Made by a program: the position numbers and the translations under genes. Shown piece after piece: positions 21,231 to 29,312 of a stretch of 30,173 bases of DNA. Under the pieces are notes generated by a model. The model searched no databases, had not been told where the DNA came from, and saw only the letters and a list, made by a program, of their open reading frames with translations. This DNA comes from a virus, in the IMG/VR virus record IMGVR_UViG_3300030328_000666, positions 1 through 30,173 of that record. One strand, given 5' to 3'. Positions within the stretch are counted from its first letter, which is position 1; every line of letters begins with the position of its first letter.

Positions 21231-23678
21231 ATGACACAATTTGCACTTCAAGATATACAAAAAGGAATCCTTAAAGCGCACAACAACGGAGATACAGAGG
21301 GAGCAAAAAGATTAGCAGCCATTTATAAGAGACAACAAGCCAACACAAGGACAACAGGAGGTCTTCCCCCTCCATTAGAAAACCAAGTAGTACAACAAAG
21401 AACAGCACCAAGAGACAGTGCCTTCGAATATGGTATTGATACAGCTCAAAGATCTCTTGGTAAAGGTGTTGAAGCTCTAGGAAGAACTGTAGGTCTTTCT
21501 GGTCTTGAAAGATATGGACAAGATGTTGTCCAACAGCAAGATAGAGACATTGCTAGAGGTGGTTTTGTACCAAAATATAACCAAAGTTTCAGCGATACCC
21601 TTTCACAAGGTGGTATTGGAGCTGGTCTGGGATGGATAGGCGAAGGTTTAGCTAAAAATGTCCCAAGTGCAGGAGCAGCTATCGCTGGTACTGGTCTTGC
21701 TGCCTTAACTGCACCTGTATCAGCCCCAGCAGCAGCCGTACTTACTGGTGGGACAATACTTGCGTCAGGTTTAATGGGTGCTGGTGAAGCTGCCTTTGAG
21801 CAAGAAGAAAAAACTGGTGATTATGATGCCTCTGTACTTGGTGTTGGTGTCGTAACAGCAATACTTGAAAGAATTGGTGCTAAAGGTGTTATTTCACCTA
21901 ATAAATTAGCCAAGATGTCTACTGATGAAATTACATCAGAGCTGCAAAAGAAAGGATTTGGTCAAGCAGCTAAGAATTTTGCTATTGCTTCTGGTAAAGA
22001 GGGTATTACAGAAGGTGGACAAGAGTTATCTAACATTGCAGCTACCGAAATGAAAGGCGGTGTATACACAGACAAAGAAAAAGCTGATCGTATTGCCGAT
22101 GCTATGATTCTTGGTACTTCATTTGGTGCTGGTGGTAAAGCTGTAGCTGATACTACTAGAGCTACTGGCAGAGGATTAAAGAAAGCTAAAGAGGCAGTCA
22201 AAACTAAAACTACTGAAGTTATTAAAGGTAAAGATGCTGTAGAAAAATCTAATCCAGAAGCTAAAGCTGCTTTTGCACAGCGATTAAACACTATTGCTAC
22301 AGAAGGTGATATAGATGGTAATACATTCGACCCTACAGATATTGATGTAAAAAATCCTTATGGAGCAAGACAATTAGTTGATACTGCACACGATGAAATT
22401 AGTGCTGGTATAGATAAATTAGCTAAAAGAAAAGAATTAAGAAAATACACTGAAGGGTTTGGTGAAAAACTACAACCAACCAGCGAACAAACTCTCAATG
22501 ACCGTGCTTTAGTTAAATCTGCTATTAAAGCAGCCAAGAGTAAAGTTAAATCTGTTGTAACTAAGCCTCAGATGCAAGCACTCGAAAAATTAGCTGGTAA
22601 AACGAAACAAGGCAAACAATTAATCAACTTAGTCAAAGAATCACAAGAATTAACTAAATTAAAAAACAGAGGATTACGAACTGGTATAACTAAATATACT
22701 GAAATCTTCAACCCACTTAGTGACTCTGGGTCTTATAACGATAGAGCTCTGTTAAACACTACTATTGGCGCATTTGGTGGTGGTGCTCTTGCTTCAGTTA
22801 CAGGTGGTTCTAGTATATTAGGTCAAGCTGGTATTGTCGGACTCGGTAGAGCATTAAGTCCAAAAGGCAGCAGATCTACTGTTAATAAATTTATACAAGA
22901 TAATATAAATAAATCTAAAGGTTTTGCTGAACCTACTGGTCTTGATCTCATTGCTGAATCCAATAGAAAACTAGAAGAAGATAAAGCAAAACAAAAACAA
23001 AAAGCAGAACAAAAAGCACAAAAACTTATAGAAGATAGAGAAACTAACATTAGTAGAGTTAGGCAAAATTCTCCTGCTACACCTAATTCACCTCAATTTA
23101 TTGTAGAAACAGCCGTTGGTCTACCTAGAAATACCATTGCTGAAATATTGCGAGTAATGAAAAAAGACCCAAGAACTACTAAAGGACAAATGAGAAGTAT
23201 CAATGAATATCAAAATTCTGTTGCTTTAGGACAAGCTGGAAGTAACAGAGGTCTAGTTACAGATTTGAATGGTTTGATTAGAGATCTCAAAAACACAAGA
23301 AACACTAATAGCGAATGGGCAGCACAAGCTAAACCAGATCCAAAAATAGAAGGTTTAGCAGTAGAGTATGACAACAGAACACAGCGACAAAAGAATTATG
23401 AAAATGCTGTTAAAGCTAATCAACTTGAAGCTGATCGATTAATCAATGCTGTTGATGAAGACACAAAACTATCGGCAGAAGAAAAAGCCGTACTCACTGA
23501 CAACTTAGAAAAAGTAAAAGAAAGCCTAGGCAGTGATCCAGTGGGTCAACTACAAATAATGGAACAGAGAATGACTGACACTGGTGTTTCACCTGAAGCT
23601 ATTGAAACTTACTTTCAACCTTATGTTATGAGGGTAATAGATCAACAGAAAGCGAGAGAATCTATAGAAATGCAATAG
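21231..23678 (+). CDS. Large internal virion / DNA ejection protein
   Basis: 815 residues. Residues about 120-220 are Gly/Ala-rich and hydrophobic (GIGAGLGWIGEGLA, APAAAVLTGGTILASGLMGAG), a possible membrane-inserting region. A second such stretch lies near 505-545. The rest is Lys/Glu-rich helix with coiled-coil potential (about 580-605). No lytic transglycosylase or peptidase motif is visible. Size, composition and place after two similar proteins fit the largest of a three-protein ejection set. Confidence 0.55.
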   Translation: MTQFALQDIQKGILKAHNNGDTEGAKRLAAIYKRQQANTRTTGGLPPPLENQVVQQRTAPRDSAFEYGIDTAQRSLGKGVEALGRTVGLSGLERYGQDVVQQQDRDIARGGFVPKYNQSFSDTLSQGGIGAGLGWIGEGLAKNVPSAGAAIAGTGLAALTAPVSAPAAAVLTGGTILASGLMGAGEAAFEQEEKTGDYDASVLGVGVVTAILERIGAKGVISPNKLAKMSTDEITSELQKKGFGQAAKNFAIASGKEGITEGGQELSNIAATEMKGGVYTDKEKADRIADAMILGTSFGAGGKAVADTTRATGRGLKKAKEAVKTKTTEVIKGKDAVEKSNPEAKAAFAQRLNTIATEGDIDGNTFDPTDIDVKNPYGARQLVDTAHDEISAGIDKLAKRKELRKYTEGFGEKLQPTSEQTLNDRALVKSAIKAAKSKVKSVVTKPQMQALEKLAGKTKQGKQLINLVKESQELTKLKNRGLRTGITKYTEIFNPLSDSGSYNDRALLNTTIGAFGGGALASVTGGSSILGQAGIVGLGRALSPKGSRSTVNKFIQDNINKSKGFAEPTGLDLIAESNRKLEEDKAKQKQKAEQKAQKLIEDRETNISRVRQNSPATPNSPQFIVETAVGLPRNTIAEILRVMKKDPRTTKGQMRSINEYQNSVALGQAGSNRGLVTDLNGLIRDLKNTRNTNSEWAAQAKPDPKIEGLAVEYDNRTQRQKNYENAVKANQLEADRLINAVDEDTKLSAEEKAVLTDNLEKVKESLGSDPVGQLQIMEQRMTDTGVSPEAIETYFQPYVMRVIDQQKARESIEMQ

Positions 23679-23686
23679 GAGTTTTT

Positions 23687-24178
23687 ATGCGAAAAGCTAG
23701 AGCAAAAGCACCTCCAAAATCAAATGCATGTCCTCAAAGAGCACCAAAAAATAATTACTTTAGCACTCTTATGAGTACACCCGAAGGCAGAGCCAAAAGA
23801 AAAGAATGGAGCAACAAGCCTAGGAAAAATGCAGGTAGACCAAAAGGTGTTCCTGATGGGCATCGTAAAGAAACAATCGAACCATTAAGAAAAAAAGCTA
23901 GAGAAGAAGCAAAAAAGGTAACTCAAATTATGAGCAAGAAATACAACATTGAAGACGACTATGCAAAAGAAGCATTGTCAACAGCCGTTGAAATTATGCG
24001 ACTCGATGGAGAAGTTAGATCACGACTTGCAGCAGCAAGACTTGTCTTAGACTTTAGTAAAAGTAAGCCAGCAACAAAAAGTGATGTCTCTATCAGTAAA
24101 GCTGAAGATTTCTTAACTTCGTTATTAAAAGAGGAAGAGCATGGACAAGAAACTAAAGGAGATACGCAAGAGACTTAG
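23687..24178 (+). CDS. Terminase small subunit (probable)
   Basis: 163 residues with an AGGAG ribosome site. The N-terminal 80 residues are very basic (RKEWSNKPRKNAGRPKGVP), suited to DNA binding, followed by helices (ALSTAVEIMRLDGEVRSRLA) and an acidic tail. The call rests mainly on position: its end overlaps the large terminase gene by 38 nt. It would recognise the packaging site. Confidence 0.65.
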   Translation: MRKARAKAPPKSNACPQRAPKNNYFSTLMSTPEGRAKRKEWSNKPRKNAGRPKGVPDGHRKETIEPLRKKAREEAKKVTQIMSKKYNIEDDYAKEALSTAVEIMRLDGEVRSRLAAARLVLDFSKSKPATKSDVSISKAEDFLTSLLKEEEHGQETKGDTQET

Positions 24179-25712
24179 GGATGACTTCGAATACTATAGT
24201 AAGTCTGCCCTAAAAATCAGAACCAAAGAAGGAAAGATCTCACCCTTAGTTTTAAATCCAGCTCAAAAAATAATTAATGACATAGTTAAAAAACAATTAG
24301 AAACCACAGGCAAAGTCAGAGTCATTATATTAAAAGCTAGACAACAAGGACTATCGACATACACAGGCGGTTATTTTTATCATTGTGTGAGTCAAAATCC
24401 TGCTAAGAAAGCAATGGTGATAACACATCATGCAGACTCAACAAGGGCACTTTTTGATTTAACTAAAAGATTTCATGAGCATTGTCCTGAAATATTAAAA
24501 CCACATACTAAGTATTCATCTAGAAGAGAAATTAACTTTGATATCTTAGATTCTGGCTATGTCGTAGCAACAGCAGGTGGTGAAAGTATTGGTAGAGGTG
24601 AAACTCTAACTCATGTTCACTGCTCAGAATTGGCTTTCTGGCAAAAATCAACAGCAGCAGACAATTTTAACGGCCTATTACAAGCTGTCCCAAATGCTAA
24701 AAACACTGCAATCTTTATAGAATCAACAGCAAATGGTATTGCTAATCTATTTTATAAATTATGGACTGGGGCAGTACAAGGTGAGAATGAGTTTGTACCT
24801 TGTTTTATACCTTGGTTTACTGACCCAACATATCGTTTGCCTGTTAAAAAAGATTTTGAAAGAACACCAGAGGAAAATGATCTAGCCAAAGAGTTTGATT
24901 TAGACAATGAACAATTAAACTTTAGAAGAACAAAAATAGCTCAGAATGGCATTGATCTTTTTAACCAAGAATACCCAAGTACACCAGAGATAGCTTTTCT
25001 TGTCTCAGGTAGACCAGTTTTTAATCCAGAACAATTACAAGAAAGATTAAAAGAAACAACAGACGTTAAGGGTAGATTTGCATTAGAGAATAAAGAATTT
25101 GTAGAAAACCCAAGAGGTGAACTCACTACATATAGACATCATCAAGAAGACGAAAGGTACATATTGGGATGTGATGTAGCAATGGGAGTAAGAGGAGGAG
25201 ATTACTCTGTAATACAAGTCTTAGACTCTAAGAAAAATCAAGTGGCAATATGGAGAGGCCATGTTCATCCAGATTACTTTTCAGAAGTTATTTATGCCTT
25301 AGCACATTACTACAACGAGGCTTTTGTTATTGTCGAAAATAACTCACATGGGATATTGACTTGCACTCGTCTTGCTAAAGACATGAATTACCCAAACTTT
25401 TACACAGAGGTTCAAGTGGACAAGCTCACCGACAGGGAGACTGTGAAACTTGGCTTCACTACTACAACAAAAACTAAACCACTAATTATTGATGAACTAA
25501 GAGCAGCAGTCCGTGACAGTGAACTAATACTTGAAGATAAAACAACAATAAGAGAAATGATGTCTTATATCGTCACTGAATCAGGAAGTATGCAAGCGGA
25601 AGCAGGTGCGTATGATGACACAATAATCGCTCTTGCTCTGGCGAACCATGCCCATGAGGGTAGTTGGAAACCTGTTAAATTTAATGACGACTTTTACATA
25701 GAGATGATCTAA
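24141..25712 (+). CDS. Terminase large subunit
   Basis: 523-residue packaging motor. The ATPase domain has a Walker A-like KARQQGLST (65-73) and Walker B with Glu163 (HVHCSELAF). The RNase H-type nuclease domain has Asp345 (GCDVAMG), Glu399 (VIVENNSHG) and Asp492/Asp493 (GAYDDTI). This matches headful-type terminases of podoviruses. The start lies 38 nt inside the small-subunit gene; the portal gene follows two bases after the stop. Confidence 0.93.
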   Translation: MDKKLKEIRKRLRDDFEYYSKSALKIRTKEGKISPLVLNPAQKIINDIVKKQLETTGKVRVIILKARQQGLSTYTGGYFYHCVSQNPAKKAMVITHHADSTRALFDLTKRFHEHCPEILKPHTKYSSRREINFDILDSGYVVATAGGESIGRGETLTHVHCSELAFWQKSTAADNFNGLLQAVPNAKNTAIFIESTANGIANLFYKLWTGAVQGENEFVPCFIPWFTDPTYRLPVKKDFERTPEENDLAKEFDLDNEQLNFRRTKIAQNGIDLFNQEYPSTPEIAFLVSGRPVFNPEQLQERLKETTDVKGRFALENKEFVENPRGELTTYRHHQEDERYILGCDVAMGVRGGDYSVIQVLDSKKNQVAIWRGHVHPDYFSEVIYALAHYYNEAFVIVENNSHGILTCTRLAKDMNYPNFYTEVQVDKLTDRETVKLGFTTTTKTKPLIIDELRAAVRDSELILEDKTTIREMMSYIVTESGSMQAEAGAYDDTIIALALANHAHEGSWKPVKFNDDFYIEMI

Positions 25713-25714
25713 AA

Positions 25715-27757
25715 ATGGCAAAAAAACAATATAAGAAATTAGACGATACAAATATAGCAGCACTTATAGATGACAATGTTAGACAAAGTGTCGGCTATTA
25801 CGATAGTGAGATCTCCACAGAGAGAACTCGTGTTGTCGATTTTTACAATGCAACTTTACCTAAGCCTTTTCATGAGGGTAATAGCAAATACACCTCACAA
25901 GACGTATACGATGCTATCGAATCTGTGAAAGCAACTTTACTTGAGACATTTGGAAATGGCGGTGGCATGAACACTGTAAGATTTGATGCCATAAATGCTG
26001 ATGACGTAAAGCAAGCTGAAGTATGCACAAACTATGTTAATTATGTTTGTCACCGTCAAAACAATTTATTTGGTGTAATGAATAGTGTAATACATGACGC
26101 TCTGACATCTAGAAACGGTATTGCAAAAGTGTATTGGCAGGAACAAGAAGAAACAATATTTGAAGAATTCGAAGATTTAACTCAAGACGAATTCGATATG
26201 CTTATTGCACAGCCTAATGTAGAGCTGTTAGACAGTGAATACGATGAATTAGGTACTGTCACAGGTAAGATTGGTGTTACAAGAGATACTTCACAAGTTG
26301 TAATTGAAAGCATACCTCCTGAAGAATTCTTAATCGAAAGCCAAGCAAAAAGTTTAGACGATGTTAATTTTGCTGCTCATAGAACTACAAAAACATTGTC
26401 AGAGTTAAGAGAAGAAGGTTACTCAGAAGACCTTCTAGATAAAATCGGATCAAGTGAAGATGCTGACCATTTAACTGATCCAGAAATGTTAGCCAGATTT
26501 GATGATATAGGGGCGACACAATCCTTTTCAAAAGATGGTTATCAAGATCAAGTTCGTTCTGTTCAAGTTGTCGAAGCGTACATATACCTAGACATCGAAG
26601 GAACTGGCACTGCAACATTACATAGAATATTGAAAGCTGGTAACGCTATCCTTGAAAAGCAAGAGCAGCCCAGAAGAAAACTACCGTTTATTAGTTTTGC
26701 AGCTCTACCAATTCCTCATTCGTTCTTTGGTTCTAACTTTGGTAAAAAGATAGAAGCTACGCAGATAGCAAGAACAGTTCTAACTAGATCTATATTAGAC
26801 CACTCGGTTATGACTAATAACCCACGTTACATGGTCACAAAAGGTTCACTTCCGAACCCTAGAGAGTTACTCAATTCTAGGGTCGGAGGTATCCTTAATG
26901 TTACAAGACCTGATGCTGTAACACCTATGCCTCAGCCTCCACTTAACCCATTTATCTACAACACTATAGATATGTTAGATAAACAAGCTGAGAACATATC
27001 GGGTGTTTCTGACTTGTCACAAGGTTTAAATAAAGATGCCATTTCAAAACAGAACTCACAGGCATTGATTGAACAAGTGACTTCGATGGCGCAGCAGAGA
27101 CAAAAGATTATGGCTCGTCATTTCGCTAATCAATTCCTTAAGCCTTTATACCAAGAAGTATATCAACTTTGTATTGAGAACGAGGATCAAGAAAAGATCA
27201 TTGAGATTGGCGGTGAATATGTACCAATCAATCCTGCACAATGGGCAGATAAGAGGGATGTAACTATAGCTCTGACACTAGGCTACGGTGAGAACAAGAA
27301 AGAAAGTGAAAAATACATGGCAATGCACCAAGTTATTAGCCAAGACCCTAATCTCAGTAAAATGTATCAGCAAGAAAATCAATATGCTGTCATTAAAAAG
27401 GTTATGGAGTTATCTGGTATCAAAGATACTGCCAGTTACATTACACCTCCCGATAGATTGCCAGAAGAACAACCTGATCCAGCACAACAAATGCAAATGC
27501 AAATGGCAGCTAAACAAATTGAAATACAAGAACGTCAAACTAAAATTGCAGAGCTCAAATTACAATTACAAGCTGAAAATGACAAGTTGAAACATCAGTT
27601 AGATGTAATGAAAGCTGAACATCAATTCAGTATACAAAGTGATTCTTTAGACATTAAAGAAGACGCTCTTACACACAAGAAAATTATAGATTCTGCAGAA
27701 TTGGCATTGGCTTCTACAGCAGATGAAATAACTGCCATCGCAAGTCCAAATGGCTAA
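25715..27757 (+). CDS. Portal protein, P22-like
   Basis: 680 residues, similar in size to P22 gp1 (725). It would form the dodecameric head vertex through which DNA passes. The wing and crown regions are typical (EVCTNYVNYVCHRQNN-like N-terminal helix region, RKLPFISFAALPIPHSFFG, then ENISGVSDLSQGLNKDAISK). Residues about 585-650 form a long Gln/Lys-rich coiled coil (MQMQMAAKQIEIQERQTKIA). It lies directly after the large terminase. Confidence 0.88.
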   Translation: MAKKQYKKLDDTNIAALIDDNVRQSVGYYDSEISTERTRVVDFYNATLPKPFHEGNSKYTSQDVYDAIESVKATLLETFGNGGGMNTVRFDAINADDVKQAEVCTNYVNYVCHRQNNLFGVMNSVIHDALTSRNGIAKVYWQEQEETIFEEFEDLTQDEFDMLIAQPNVELLDSEYDELGTVTGKIGVTRDTSQVVIESIPPEEFLIESQAKSLDDVNFAAHRTTKTLSELREEGYSEDLLDKIGSSEDADHLTDPEMLARFDDIGATQSFSKDGYQDQVRSVQVVEAYIYLDIEGTGTATLHRILKAGNAILEKQEQPRRKLPFISFAALPIPHSFFGSNFGKKIEATQIARTVLTRSILDHSVMTNNPRYMVTKGSLPNPRELLNSRVGGILNVTRPDAVTPMPQPPLNPFIYNTIDMLDKQAENISGVSDLSQGLNKDAISKQNSQALIEQVTSMAQQRQKIMARHFANQFLKPLYQEVYQLCIENEDQEKIIEIGGEYVPINPAQWADKRDVTIALTLGYGENKKESEKYMAMHQVISQDPNLSKMYQQENQYAVIKKVMELSGIKDTASYITPPDRLPEEQPDPAQQMQMQMAAKQIEIQERQTKIAELKLQLQAENDKLKHQLDVMKAEHQFSIQSDSLDIKEDALTHKKIIDSAELALASTADEITAIASPNG

Positions 27758-27781
27758 CAACAACAAACAAGAGGAAAAGTT

Positions 27782-27847
27782 ATGCCAAGAGGTAAAGGTA
27801 CATACGGCTCGAAGGTTGGTCGGCCAAAAAAGAAAAAAAAGAAATAA
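27782..27847 (+). CDS. Tiny basic protein
   Basis: 21 residues, MPRGKGTYGSKVGRPKKKKK plus a final Lys, with AAGAGGAAAAG upstream of ATG 27782. I recognise this start (MPRGKGTYGSKVGRP) as recurring in small phage proteins next to portal genes. The GRPKKK end resembles an AT-hook and would bind DNA or RNA. Function unknown. Confidence 0.65.
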   Translation: MPRGKGTYGSKVGRPKKKKKK

Positions 27848-27914
27848 CAACCAATCACCAATACGACTTTTTATAGAGTCATTTACAAATTATTAACAAC
27901 AAAAAGGAAAGCAA

Positions 27915-28205
27915 ATGGATAAACAAGTAAACGAGCAACAGCTCATAGACCTTGGTGCTGAAAGTGAAACGCTTCTACAGACCCCAGTATTTAACTCAAC
28001 TATTAATGGTTTAGTTGAAGCATGTTTCCAAGCATTTATAAACACAAAACCAGAACAAGAGGCTGAACGTGAGAAAACATATCACCATTACAGAGCCTTA
28101 GTTGACATTATTTCTACACTTAAACAAAGAGTAGAGGTAAAGAACAACATAGAAAAAGAAAGAGAAGAAAACCAAAGCGACAAACGCAAAAAAAACGAGG
28201 AGTAA
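27915..28205 (+). CDS. Small helical protein between portal and scaffold
   Basis: 96 residues with AAAGGAAAG before ATG 27915. Helical throughout (LVEACFQAFINTKPEQEAER, YHHYRALVDIISTLKQR) with a charged Lys/Glu tail. Similar short proteins sit before the scaffold gene in podoviruses. Role unknown; a head-assembly factor is plausible from position. Confidence 0.6.
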   Translation: MDKQVNEQQLIDLGAESETLLQTPVFNSTINGLVEACFQAFINTKPEQEAEREKTYHHYRALVDIISTLKQRVEVKNNIEKEREENQSDKRKKNEE

Positions 28206-28211
28206 AGGATC

Positions 28212-29273
28212 ATGTCAATTGATAACGTCCAAAGTAATACCCCCGAAAAACCAGTAGCTCTAGATTTAGATGAAGCTGCTGAAGCTATACTAAAAAACTG
28301 GGAAGACGCTGAAAAGCCATCTGAAGGTAATTTAGAGGCAAACGATAAGTCAGTAGAGACTGATGACGAATCGTCAAATGAGAATACTGAGTCTGAAGTA
28401 GAGGTTGAAGAGAATGATGACCTTCAAGAAGAAGACCCAGAAACCGAAGAAAGTGACGAAAGTGAAGTTGAGGATGAAACTTCTGAAGAACAGGAAGAAG
28501 AACCTGTTGAAGAAGAAGTAGCAATCTTAGAAGACGATGCTGTCGTACAAGTTAAGGTTGATGGTAAAACTGAAGAAGTATCAGTCAAGTCACTAAAACG
28601 TCTGCACGGACAAGAAAGTAGTCTTACTAAAAAGTCTCAAGAGGTTTCAAACCAACGCAAAGAGGCAGAAGAGGCTTTGAATGAAGCCAATTTTGTTATG
28701 CAAAATATGTTAAAAAGAGCTGAAGAACGCTTTAAGCCGTATTCAGAAGTGGATTATCTTCTAGCTTCCAAAACAATGGAAGCCGATGATTTTGCATTAC
28801 TGAGACAAGAGGCAACTCAAGCTGAAAGTGATCTGAAATTCTTAAGACAAGAAGCTGACACTCTCTATAACAAATTCAAAGAAAAGAATGTTGCCCAGCA
28901 ACGTGAAAATGCTAAGAAATGTATAGAGGTCTTAGAACGAGATATACCTGATTGGTCTCCTGATTTGTACGATGAAATTAGGAAGTTCAGCATAGATTTT
29001 GGCCTACCTGAAGAACAGGTGAACAACTATGCAGATCCAGTAGTTATTAAACTGCTGCACCAAAGTATGCTCTATTCGAAGATGAAAGAGAAAGCGACTG
29101 TGGTTAAGAAGAAAGCAGTTAAATCTAAAGTTCTTAGATCTAAAAAAGCTCCTCCCAAACCTGTAAGTAACAATGTAGCTCGTAAAAAGGCTGCATATCA
29201 GAAACTTGCAAAAAGTGGTGGTACAGATTTAGATGATATTAGTGCAGCTATCTTGGCAGGTTGGGAATCTTAA
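28212..29273 (+). CDS. Scaffolding protein with matching N- and C-terminal motifs
   Basis: 353 residues, directly upstream of the capsid gene. Residues about 32-105 are extremely acidic (Glu/Asp/Ser), about 135-215 are coiled coil, and about 290-325 are basic (VVKKKAVKSKVLRSKKAPPK). This layout is typical of phage scaffolds. The protein carries the same motif at both ends: DLDEAAEAILKNWE at 18-31 and DLDDISAAILAGWE at 339-352, the last residues. These may be capsid-binding helices. Ribosome site CGAGG before ATG 28212. Confidence 0.75.
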   Translation: MSIDNVQSNTPEKPVALDLDEAAEAILKNWEDAEKPSEGNLEANDKSVETDDESSNENTESEVEVEENDDLQEEDPETEESDESEVEDETSEEQEEEPVEEEVAILEDDAVVQVKVDGKTEEVSVKSLKRLHGQESSLTKKSQEVSNQRKEAEEALNEANFVMQNMLKRAEERFKPYSEVDYLLASKTMEADDFALLRQEATQAESDLKFLRQEADTLYNKFKEKNVAQQRENAKKCIEVLERDIPDWSPDLYDEIRKFSIDFGLPEEQVNNYADPVVIKLLHQSMLYSKMKEKATVVKKKAVKSKVLRSKKAPPKPVSNNVARKKAAYQKLAKSGGTDLDDISAAILAGWES

Positions 29274-29312
29274 ATAAATTATCTTTAAACCTAACCAAAG
29301 AGGAAAATATCA

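Noticed and set aside
27865-27880. GACT...AGTC hairpin after the tiny gene, possible terminator
   Set aside because: Only four base pairs and no T tract after the stem.
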